Below, piece by piece: positions 1-9,200 of a stretch of DNA of 64,000 nucleotides (positions within the stretch are counted from its first letter, which is position 1; the number at the start of each line of letters is the position of its first letter). The position numbers were made by a program, and so were the translations under genes. The stretch lies in assembly GCA_032718475.1 (NCBI GenBank), contig JAUCBJ010006245.1, forward strand, positions 1 through 64,000, given 5' to 3'. This DNA is from Nemertoderma westbladi. Its lineage: Eukaryota > Xenacoelomorpha > Nemertodermatida > Nemertodermatidae. The notes under the pieces were generated by a model. It saw nothing but the letters and a program-made list of their open reading frames with translations. It made no database searches and was not told the origin of the DNA.

Positions 1-50
1 GATTTGTAGAAAAAAAATTTTTTAGGAGGGGGGGTCCGTATCACCAGAAA
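1..50 (-). repeat. Fragment of the foldback repeat family
   Basis: The first ~50 bases match, in reverse orientation, the element at the right end of the window (the word TTTCTACAAATCTTAATG near 63835 and its complement) and the right arm of the foldback element near 5150-5200. Both share GATTTGTAGAAA followed by a G-rich stretch. The rest of the copy lies outside the window. Confidence 0.55.
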
Positions 51-247
51 ATAACCCAAACATTACGTGTCATTGTGTAATAATAATTGTAACTGTAATT
101 AATTGCTATAGTTTCGGAAGTAGGTTATATTCTGGAATTTGCCGATGCAATTAAGTCGCATAAACAATTGGGAATCTAATTTAAGCATCATTGGTAGGTT
201 TTTATCAGAATTAATTAAATTTATTTTAAAAAAAGTAGAAGCAGAAA

Positions 248-730
248 ATGTCAAGATGGCGCGAATCTTATAAAAATTCACGCACAACACCGCGGCGATT
301 CTACCCAAGCCAGCGCAGCCCTGTGGATCAAAAGGAAAGATATGATGATAAATGGAAGAAAGTTGAGAATTACCCGAAAGAATCAAAAGATGAAGCTGAC
401 GAATCATGGCAGAAAGAAGAGGACAAGCTTGAGTATCAATATGATGTTGAGGATAACTATAATGATGACGTTTCAACGAAAGAACCAGCGATGGATTATT
501 TAAAGAGAAAGATTGTAGGAATGTTTAAGTCAAGGAAGTTCTGGTTGGTCTTCGTACTGATTACCCTTATTATGACCAATGCGGCTACGTTGACGGGGTT
601 GGTGAACTTAATACGAAATTACATTACACGGAAAGCGGATCTGGAGAAGGGGGAATATAAAAATAAATTGAGAGACATTCAAGATATTTTAGAGGAATAT
701 ATGGATTCGGCAATGGACTGCGAAGCATAG
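248..730 (+). CDS. Hypothetical single-pass membrane protein, 160 aa
   Basis: I do not recognise a family. The ORF begins at ATG 248 (A at -3), with an in-frame TAG at 236-238, so the start is credible if this is an intronless gene or first exon. Residues 1-80 are very hydrophilic and charged (many K, E, D, Y and W). Residues ~98-122 form one hydrophobic segment beginning FWLVFVLITLIM, and the remaining ~38 residues are a charged, probably helical tail. There is no N-terminal signal peptide, so the long charged N-terminus could be cytosolic with a C-terminal anchor. The TAG at 728-730 is followed in frame by 20 sense codons with similar composition (DNVDTLVNILDNF) before TAA at 791-793, so the stop may be a recent nonsense change, an allele or a readthrough site. 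It lies downstream of IFT38 on the opposite strand. A retrogene or transposon-borne ORF is also possible. Confidence 0.45.
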   Translation: MSRWRESYKNSRTTPRRFYPSQRSPVDQKERYDDKWKKVENYPKESKDEADESWQKEEDKLEYQYDVEDNYNDDVSTKEPAMDYLKRKIVGMFKSRKFWLVFVLITLIMTNAATLTGLVNLIRNYITRKADLEKGEYKNKLRDIQDILEEYMDSAMDCEA

Positions 731-793
731 GAAGACAATGTCGATACACTGGTCAACATATTAGACAATTTCGCTGCAGGTTCAGAAAAGTAA

Positions 794-1314
794 AGTACTC
801 GAACCTCCAACATTACAAGTAAACACAAACGGAACTGTTACCATATCAATATCAATAATAGTTAATTGTAAATATACACAGTTAGTAGTTATTGGTCCGG
901 CTAAACATTATAGAAGAGCACCGGTACCGGCGGTACTACAGTAGCAGGCCTTTCGATTTTATTCAAGTAGTTTTTAAATATTAGCTAGCGAGGGGCCTAC
1001 TATACTTGGATGGAAATAGGCCTGCTACTTTAATAATAATTTATTTCTAAATGCAAATAAATAAAATTCAACAATAATAATGGTGACAAATAAAAGGCCT
1101 ACTACTGTACTGTACCAATACAGGTATAACAGTGTACCAGTAACTAAGTAACCAGCTTTTCAATAATTGCATTTAAACTCTTATTAATAAAATGTTTTTG
1201 GTTAGTCCGCCGGTCGAGGGTTTGACAATAAACACACATAGTAAAGCGTCTTGAGAAGTTGTAAAAATAACATACAGTAGGAAACTGTAAGTCAGTAGCG
1301 TCGTGTGGGTTGGG

Positions 1315-1316
<2 letters not shown>
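794..1316. other. Non-coding, with a small inverted repeat
   Basis: No gene is seen. GTAGCAGGCCT at 941-951 is repeated inverted as AGGCCTGCTAC at 1018-1028, and several CCGGTA and GGCCTAC words lie nearby. This suggests a small MITE-like element of ~90 bp, but no target duplication could be defined. Confidence 0.3.

Positions 1317-1345
<29 letters not shown>
1317..1345. repeat. Poly-G tract, 29 bases
   Basis: An uninterrupted run of 29 G preceded by GGGTTGGGTT. Such tracts can form G-quadruplexes, and their length is prone to sequencing and assembly error. Confidence 0.9.
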
Positions 1346-1348
<3 letters not shown>

Positions 1349-1845
1349 CGGACTCAAGAACCAGGATGGGCGCAAAACGGAACAAGTTGGAACATTTCTA
1401 TTAATATGAAGTGGAGAAAATTTGTTAAGCCATTGTACTGTAGCTTAATCATATTTTCAATGGCTAGGTTAGGATAACTGGGTAGATAAGGCTTAGTTTG
1501 TAAAGATTTTATATTCTAAATTATAAAAAAATTCTCAATTTATTGACGATTAATTACTTCAATAAATTACCACTATCATGGAAAGATGGATCTCGCGTAC
1601 TAATTCACAAATATACAATTAAATTTCCCTCTGATAATTAATCACTGACTATAGTATCCAATAGGTAAGCAGTATTTCATGTAAATAATTTTTGCAACGC
1701 ATATTAACTACTGTATTTACGTGGGGGCAAAAGTAGACTTTTTGTCGAGCGATATAAGAAAGCAAAACAAAAAATGTTACTTTTTTTCCACCACTTAAGT
1801 CGTTTTATTTGTTGTAAGTCTGTTACTTTACCTTCAAACTATACC
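1346..1845. other. AT-rich non-coding sequence
   Basis: No ORF of note, RNA gene or repeat is visible in this stretch. Confidence 0.5.
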
Positions 1846-2270
1846 GTCGATCCTGGCGAGTCTGGGATGAACTGTATAGCCAGCGGAGAGAGTGCACAAG
1901 CACTACCGTAACTGACATAGTCGAAGCCTATAGGGACACTGCTACTTCGCCCCCAAAGCTAAATAGTCGGTCCTGAGACGAACTAAGTAGCCAGTGGACA
2001 GAGTGCGCGAGCGCTGTGGGGCTACAGAGAGATCTGTCATCAGCGGTAATGTCTTACCTTCCCAGCAACCGCGAACCCGCTAAGGCCAGCCTGGGAAGAA
2101 AGAAGTCCAATATCTTGGAGCAGAGCTCACTTTAAGGCTAGTCAGCCAAAACACTGTCCTTGGCGGTAACGTCTTACTGTACCTTCCCAGCAACCGCTAA
2201 GGCCGGCCTTGGAAGAAAGAAGTCCAATACCTTGGAGCAGAGCCTAGTTTAGTTGCCGAGGCGGCCAACT
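1846..2270. repeat. Degenerate ~120-bp direct duplications
   Basis: Two pairs of diverged direct repeats have the same ~120-bp spacing. The block from 1846 (GTCGATCCTGGCGAG, then GCCAGCGGAGAGAGTGC) recurs from 1966 (GTCGGTCCTGAGACG, then GCCAGTGGACAGAGTGC). The block from 2043 (GCGGTAATGTCTTACCTTCC, then AAGAAGTCCAATATCTTGG) recurs from 2163. The region is more GC-rich than its surroundings. It looks like an old tandem duplication or part of an unrecognised repeat, with no coding signal. Confidence 0.6.
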
Positions 2271-2345
2271 ATGAAGGCTGATTTGTGGGACTCACTTCTC
2301 CATCCGAATGTGGCCCCTTTTAAACCCGGTGTGGGGCAATTCCAT

Positions 2346-3931
2346 CGTTACGGACTCACATTCATACGCAATTTTCGAATTTAATTGGCATATTTAATTA
2401 ATAACTTTACAATATAAATAACATTCACCTATGGTGGCTGATGGATTAATGGTACATCTTTACTTTGACTTATAAAAAAGAGTTGTATCTCATTTGATTC
2501 ATAGGATATTGTAAATATAGTGCCCGTTACGGACTCACATGCAAATGGACAAAGAAAAATTACCCAATTGTATTTTGACAAATTCTCTTGAAATGTTTAA
2601 CGCCATACGTTATAACTTTCACAATGCGAGGTAGATACATCAAATTTTGTAAATTTGTAAGTTAATAGCAGAAACATATGGTGATAAACCTCATTTATAG
2701 AGAAATTGTTCGTTACGGACTCACAGAAAAAAATGTTACGGACTCACACTTGAAATCGTTATGCACTCGTTATTTTGTTTAGAAAAAAAAGAGCAACGAC
2801 CAATGACTGTTTATGGTATTTATTCAATAAATATATTTATTGCTTATCTACCTTTCGCTTTCACAATGTACCTTATGCATCACTATTAGTTATATCTTTA
2901 GTAGTGTTCATATTTTGAGTAGGCATATTTGGTGTGTGTATAGTAGTGTATATTTAATATCCTATAAGTTCATATGACCATAATTTGTTAAAATGACCAA
3001 TTTCTAATTCTTTAACAACATAAATACCACGTTCACGGAAAATTTTTTATACTGGAAAATAAATTTTGAACAGTATTTCGTTGTATTTATGTTTTACGAT
3101 CACTACTATCACAGTACTTAAGTTATTCCACCTTGGCGTAGTTGGTTAAATCAGTGGCATTGAAATCACATCTCTCCTTGGGTCGTGGGTTCGATCCCAT
3201 CATGAGGGCTAGGGTAGTTTTCGTTTCGGCACGAATACTTTAAAGACAATAAAGAGACTTATTAGCCAGGGCGCATCTCTTCCTTCCGTAAATGGTAGCT
3301 AAATGAGAACTGGAGTTTCCTCTGGGGGAATATAGGAGGGGACCGCACTGGAAATATACACTTTATTATTGAGACTTTGTGCGTAATCCCTGGCCTAACT
3401 GACGATATGTTTTGTATCTCAATCCATCATTCGCTCACTCGTTTCATGAAATCTTGGCGAACTTCGAGTGTATCATACTATACCATCTTGGTCAGTAACT
3501 TCTGTCATCCGTGATATATGCCGTTTGGCCCTTTCGGCCCAGAAATGTGAGTATTAGACGTAAGAGACAGGATTAAACGGGCGCAATGAAGAATGTCGTA
3601 CATTAGGATGATGTATGAATGAATACGTTCGAATGTACTGTCGATGGACAATTGTCAGACTAAAAGGAGCTGAATACTTTCAGTTTACATAGTGAATAAT
3701 GTATACAAAGCAGAATGATTCTTACCTAACCTACCGCCTGGTGAGTCCGTAACGGAAAATTTGTGAGTCCGTAACGCTATTCTTAAACAGTTCAGCTGCA
3801 ATACAGACCATAGAGACCTAATGGATGGTTTTGATTGGTTGTAAACCCAAAGGAAAATGATTGTCAGTGCAATACACATGCGGGGTGTACTCCAAATTAA
3901 AACTTTAAGTACTTTTCGTTACGGACTCACA
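2346..3931. repeat. Seven dispersed copies of (C)GTTACGGACTCAC(A)
   Basis: The 14-15-mer occurs forward at 2346-2360, 2525-2539, 2711-2725, 2735-2748 and 3917-3931, and as its reverse complement at 3741-3754 and 3762-3776. The flanks of the copies are unrelated, so this is a dispersed short motif and not a tandem array. No known function is assigned; a repeated protein-binding site is one possibility. Confidence 0.8.
3127..3625 (+). mobile_element. tRNA-derived SINE (3' limit uncertain)
   Basis: A perfect polymerase III A box (TGGCGTAGTTGG, 3134-3145) and B box (GGTTCGATCCC, 3188-3198) lie 42 nt apart, as in a tRNA gene, but there is no convincing tRNA stem set. A non-tRNA body follows, running into an ATGA-rich stretch near 3610-3625 that could be the tail. 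Family knowledge: a tRNA-like head plus an unrelated body defines SINEs. The exact 3' end and target duplication were not resolved. Confidence 0.65.
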
Positions 3932-3939
3932 TAATTCTG

Positions 3940-4746
3940 TAGGCCAAATCTAAAATTTTTGAAACATTGAATACACAATGCTATTCTGTCAATATTCAAA
4001 TTTTTATCATCAATAAGCTTCTAATAAATGTTGAATTTTCGGTTGGTGTAATTACCTGTCTTAATCAGACAATTTCAATGATAGTAAGATTATGTCAAAA
4101 ATGACATGTAATAATTTCTGCAAATTTGAAAATATGTAAAAAAATTTTCTCATATTCAATAATGAAAAACCAGTTGTTACCCTCAAAAAAATTAAGAATC
4201 CGTCACTTTTATTAAAAATTTCATTCTTTCTCGTCATTTTGATACCAAAATTATGCTGATTAGATGACTTTTTATTTTCGACATAAGTGTTACATCAATG
4301 GTGGAATTGCCCTGTGGGGTCAATAAGAAGTTGACCCCTAATTATCACCTAAACACAGTTTGTCTTTCTTGTGCAGTGATTTTACGTTCAACCCATGTAA
4401 AATATAATTAATACTATTAAAAATAATAAATAATATAAAAAAAATATAAATAAATAAAAAATAATATTAATAGGTGAGTTATATAGAAAAGTGGAAAAAA
4501 GGTAAAAAAAAACAGTAAGTTACCTTCGGCCGTTAATCCTTGGATTACTACTCAGATGAGATTTCTACTCGTTTAGCTGCTATTTAGGGATTAAGTGGTC
4601 CAAGTCCCTGAATCTCGAAAAACAACCAACAGTCAAACAATATCAAAAGGATGTTGAATAAATTTAATGTATTCAATCATGGCCTTCTATATTATATTAA
4701 ATTCGTAAAAGATTGAACAAAAATAACATTTACATAAAATTAAACC
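3940..4746. other. AT-rich non-coding sequence
   Basis: No gene is visible. It contains very AT-rich low-complexity DNA (about 4385-4510) and nothing else I can support. Confidence 0.5.
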
Positions 4747-5200
4747 GCTCCGGAATAGTGACATGCCCCACACCCCACCCTAATTTTATTTGACTAGTTT
4801 GATGGATATAAATAGTTTCACCTCCAGACCACTAAGTGGGTTAGCCAGAATGTTTATTTGCGTTTTCAATCTTTAGCAAATTCATGAACATTCGAATGCC
4901 CAAACTCAGCTTTTTCCCAACCAAATTACTGTAAGATGTTTTTACATATTTGGAATCCTTGCATGCTAGCTTTCTATATCAGATTTCAAATCCGGTGTAA
5001 TATTAACAGCGGTGTAACGGGTGCAATATCGACGGAGACACTTTTCTCAGACGTTTGTAGCTAAAGATTGACAGTGAAAATTACATTCATAGCTCACACA
5101 GGAAGCGAGGTGAAACTATCTTTGTTCAAATACCATCATGCAATATCATTAAGATTTGTAGAAATAGTTGGGGATGGGGGGTGGAGGATACCTGAATAAA
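4747..5200. mobile_element. Foldback / MITE-like element with long inverted arms
   Basis: The left arm (from ~4747: CATGCCCCACACCCCACC, then TAGTTTCACCTCC, GCCAGAATG, CAATCTTTAGC) reappears inverted in the right arm, ending near 5200 (complement of GGTATCCTCCACCCCCCATC, TAGTTTCACCTCGC, CAATCTTTAGCTAC). Arms of ~150-170 bp flank a short centre. No ORF is present, so it is non-autonomous. Relatives lie at 1-50 and 63790-64000. Target-site duplications were not identified. Confidence 0.6.
4853..4858 (-). terminator. First AATAAA downstream of the distal last exon
   Basis: TTTATT on the plus strand gives AATAAA on the minus strand about 610 nt after the stop at 5471. It lies inside the foldback element, and no closer canonical signal was found. 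Use as the IFT38 polyadenylation signal is inferred only. Confidence 0.3.
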
Positions 5201-5470
5201 GCACAATATTCCGTAGCATGGTATAAATTGCAAAATTGTTAAGTAAATAATAGAAATAGATTATCATATATTTACAAAGTGACATACTGTAAACAATAAA
5301 GACATGCACGCAATAAACTGTGTTTCAGTTAAAGTGAAAATATTTTCACGCTAAATTGAAAAAATAAAATAAAATATAAAAAAGGCTGAAAGAATTCAGC
5401 AATAATTTAAATTGAATGAAAATGAAATCAATGTATATGAATTCATTGATAATAAATATGAACGAACAGC
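5201..5470 (-). other. CLUAP1: Probable 3' untranslated region of IFT38
   Basis: AT-rich sequence directly after the distal stop codon. No ORF or canonical AATAAA was found on the minus strand here. Confidence 0.4.
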
Positions 5471-5632
5471 TTAGAAGTCATCGTCCGAATCGCCAATAGG
5501 TAACGATTGTCTACGACGGACAGTGGGATTAAATCTATCGAGTTTAGCGTTAACTTCTTCTTCATCGTCGTCGTCTGTGGTAAATGATTCATTACCATCA
5601 TCGGCGATCTCGAAGTCACTTCCCGATTCCTC
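5471..5632 (-). CDS. CLUAP1: IFT38 distal alternative last exon
   Basis: The exon starts after the acceptor CTTACAG (AG at 5634-5633) and runs 53 codons in phase 0 to TAA at 5473-5471. It begins EESGSDFEIADD, has an acidic run (TTDDDDEEEV) and ends in a basic-then-acidic tail, VRRRQSLPIGDSDDDF. This agrees with the end of animal CLUAP1/IFT38 as I remember it (a basic RRVRK-like stretch and a terminal ESDNDF). It can be joined in frame to the donor at 6113, so it is either the true last exon or an alternative to the exon at 5972-5835, which encodes a related tail. Confidence 0.8.
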   Translation of the reverse strand, partial: EESGSDFEIADDGNESFTTDDDDEEEVNAKLDRFNPTVRRRQSLPIGDSDDDF

Positions 5633-5685
5633 CTGTAAGACAGATAAAACATTCTAACGAAATTTGGTATGCTGATCCTAGTGAC

Positions 5686-5691
5686 TTTATT
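5686..5691 (-). terminator. CLUAP1: AATAAA between the two last exons
   Basis: The minus strand reads GCTAATAAAGTC about 145 nt after the stop codon at 5835 and before the acceptor of the distal last exon. This position fits a polyadenylation signal for the proximal last exon, which would make the two exons true alternative 3' ends. Not proven. Confidence 0.45.
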
Positions 5692-5834
5692 AGCTATCCC
5701 TCGCTACGCTCGTCTGTAAAATAATCCATTCGGAACAGCAAACTGTATATGAGTATATCGCTACTTTACACAAAAAGTATGTTTAAAATTACGATATTAA
5801 GCTTGTATACCACGTTGTATGTACTGCTAACTAC

Positions 5835-5972
5835 CTAAAAGTCGTCATCTGAGTCGTTTGTGATTGGTTGGCGTTGTTTGAAAGTAGTTCTACTAGCAGC
5901 GGCTACCGGGTCCATCATTGATCCATCTATGTCGAGGTCTCCATCGTCACTGGAGTTGGTTAACGATAAATC
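5835..5972 (-). CDS. CLUAP1: IFT38 proximal alternative last exon
   Basis: The exon follows the acceptor CTATCGTTAG (AG at 5974-5973) and runs 45 codons in phase 0 to TAG at 5837-5835. It is acidic (TNSSDDGDLDIDGSMMD) and ends FKQRQPITNDSDDDF, a tail very like that of the distal exon (RRRQSLPIGDSDDDF). Both follow the same donor in the same phase, so the gene appears to have duplicated its terminal exon. The stop is immediately followed by GTAG, giving a donor-like TTTTAG/GTAG, but using it would keep the stop and so would not join the two exons productively. Confidence 0.75.
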   Translation of the reverse strand, partial: DLSLTNSSDDGDLDIDGSMMDPVAAASRTTFKQRQPITNDSDDDF

Positions 5973-6113
5973 CTAACGATAGAGTGTTAGTATGATAGAA
6001 AGTTAGTAATATTATTAAATGTAACATATTATTTGCAGTGAGTTAGTTAGTACATCTGTGTGACATTCTTGGCAACAAATGAACCCATACTGAATGTGGT
6101 ACTGTTTACTTAC

Positions 6114-6205
6114 ATCGTCGTCATCGGAACCACCCATCATGGACCCATACATCTGTCGTCCTTGTGGAATGGAACCACGGAGTTTCTTTACTAGAGCGGC
6201 TCGTC
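6114..6205 (-). CDS. CLUAP1: IFT38 exon encoding the KKLRGSIPQGRQ segment
   Basis: The acceptor is AATTTGTTTAG (AG at 6207-6206) and the donor is GAT/GTAAGT (GT at 6113-6112). The 92-bp exon completes a split glycine codon (G from the previous exon plus GA), then reads RAALVKKLRGSIPQGR, QMYGSMMGG and SDDDD. It corresponds to the [22 protein letters not shown] region of vertebrate CLUAP1. The intron upstream is almost entirely the 48/30-bp array, which stops about 75 nt before this acceptor. Confidence 0.85.
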
Positions 6206-6280
6206 CTAAACAAATTAACGAGATAGATTTTAATGGGATATACGAGGGGAGACTTCATATGAAAGTTATTGTTCCTGTTG

Positions 6281-9200
6281 CTCCCCACTCCCACAACCAA
6301 CTCCCACCCAACCTACCTTTAGCATCAGCTCCCCACTCCCACAACCAACTCCCACCCAACCTACCTTTAGCATCAGCTCCCCACTCCCACAACCAACTCC
6401 CACCCAACCTACCTTTAGCATCAGGTCCCCACTCCCACAACCAACTCCCACCCAACCTACCTTTAGCATCAGCTCCCCACTCCCACAACCAACTCCCACC
6501 CAACCTACCTTTAGCATCAGCTCCCCACTCCCACAACCAACTCCCACCCAACCTACCTTTAGCATCAGCTCCCCACTCCCACAACCAACTCCCACCCAAC
6601 CTACCTTTAGCATCAGCTCCCCACTCCCACAACCAACTCCCACCCAACCTACCTTTAGCATCAGCTCCCCACTCCCACAACCAACTCCCACCCAACCTAC
6701 CTTTAGCATCAGCTCCCCACTCCCACAACCAACTCCCACCCAACCTACCTTTAGCATCAGCTCCCCACTCCCACAACCAACTCCCACCCAACCTACCTTT
6801 AGCATCAGCTCCCCACTCCCACAACCAACTCCCACCCAACCTACCTTTAGCATCAGCTCCCCACTCCCACAACCAACTCCCACCCAACCTACCTTTAGCA
6901 TCAGCTCCCCACTCCCACAACCAACTCCCACCCAACCTACCTTTAGCATCAGCTCCCCACTCCCACAACCAACTCCCACCCAACCTACCTTTAGCATCAG
7001 CTCCCCACTCCCACAACCAACTCCCACCCAACCTACCTTTAGCATCAGCTCCCCACTCCCACAACCAACTCCCACCCAACCTACCTTTAGCATCAGCTCC
7101 CCACTCCCACAACCAACTCCCACCCAACCTACCTTTAGCATCAGCTCCCCACTCCCACAACCAACTCCCACCCAACCTACCTTTAGCATCAGCTCCCCAC
7201 TCCCACAACCAACTCCCACCCAACCTACCTTTAGCATCAGCTCCCCACTCCCACAACCAACTCCCACCCAACCTACCTTTAGCATCAGCTCCCCACTCCC
7301 ACAACCAACTCCCACCCAACCTACCTTTAGCATCAGCTCCCCACTCCCACAACCAACTCCCACCCAACCTACCTTTAGCATCAGCTCCCCACTCCCACAA
7401 CCAACTCCCACCCAACCTACCTTTAGCATCAGCTCCCCACTCCCACAACCAACTCCCACCCAACCTACCTTTAGCATCAGCTCCCCACTCCCACAACCAA
7501 CTCCCACCCAACCTACCTTTAGCATCAGCTCCCCACTCCCACAACCAACTCCCACCCAACCTACCTTTAGCATCAGCTCCCCACTCCCACAACCAACTCC
7601 CACCCAACCTACCTTTAGCATCAGCTCCCCACTCCCACAACCAACTCCCACCCAACCTACCTTTAGCATCAGCTCCCCACTCCCACAACCAACTCCCACC
7701 CAACCTACCTTTAGCATCAGCTCCCCACTCCCACAACCAACTCCCACCCAACCTACCTTTAGCATCAGCTCCCCACTCCCACAACCAACTCCCACCCAAC
7801 CTACCTTTAGCATCAGCTCCCCACTCCCACAACCAACTCCCACCCAACCTACCTTTAGCATCAGCTCCCCCCTCCCACAACCAACTCCCACCCAACCTAC
7901 CTTTAGCATCAGCTCCCCACTCCCACAACCAACTCCCACCCAACCTACCTTTAGCATCAGCTCCCCACTCCCACAACCAACTCCCACCCAACCTACCTTT
8001 AGCATCAGCTCCCCACTCCCACAACCAACTCCCACCCAACCTACCTTTAGCATCAGCTCCCCCCTCCCACAACCAACTCCCACCCAACCTACCTTTAGCA
8101 TCAGCTCCCCCCTCCCACAACCAACTCCCACCCAACCTACCTTTAGCATCAGCTCCCCACTCCCACAACCAACTCCCACCCAACCTACCTTTAGCATCAG
8201 CTCCCCCTTCCCACAACCAACTCCCACCCAACCTACCTTTAGCATCAGCTCCCCCCTCCCACAACCAACTCCCACCCAACCTACCTTTAGCATCAGCTCC
8301 CCACTCCAACAACCAACTCCCACCCAACCTACCTTTAGCATCAGCTCCCCACTCCCACAACCAACTCCCACCCAACCTACCTTTAGCATCAGCTCCCCCC
8401 TCCCACAACCAACTCCCACCCAACCTACCTTTAGCATCAGCTCCCCACTCCAACAACCAACTCCCACCCAACCTACCTTTAGCATCAGCTCCCCACTCCC
8501 ACAACCAACTCCCACCCAACCTACCTTTAGCATCAGCTCCCCCCTCCCACAACCAACTCCCACCCAACCTACCTTTAGCATCAGCTCCCCACTCCAACAA
8601 CCAACTCCCACCCAACCTACCTTTAGCATCAGCTCCCCACTCCAACAACCAACTCCCACCCAACCTACCTTTAGCATCAGCTCCCCACTCCCACAACCAA
8701 CTCCCACCCAACCTACCTTTAGCATCAGCTCCCCACTCCAACAACCAACTCCCACCCAACCTACCTTTAGCATCAGCTCCCCACTCCCACAACCAACTCC
8801 CACCCAACCTACCTTTAGCATCAGCTCCCCACTCCCACAACCAACTCCCACCCAACCTACCTTTAGCATCAGCTCCCCACTCCAACAACCAACTCCCACC
8901 CAACCTACCTTTAGCATCAGCTCCCCACTCCAACAACCAACTCCCACCCAACCTACCTTTAGCATCAGCTCCCCACTCCAACAACCAACTCCCACCCAAC
9001 CTACCTTTAGCATCAGCTCCCCACTCCCACAACCAACTCCCACCCAACCTACCTTTAGCATCAGCTCCCCACTCCCACAACCAACTCCCACCCAACCTAC
9101 CTTTAGCATCAGCTCCCCACTCCCACAACCAACTCCCACCCAACCTACCTTTAGCATCAGCTCCCCACTCCCACAACCAACTCCCACCCAACCTACCTTT

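Noticed and set aside
99-476. Minus-strand ORF of 125 codons
   Set aside because: Antisense shadow of the 160-aa plus-strand ORF, with no recognisable features.
3127-3200. A functional tRNA gene
   Set aside because: A and B boxes are good, but acceptor and anticodon stems are not convincing, and a long SINE-like body follows.
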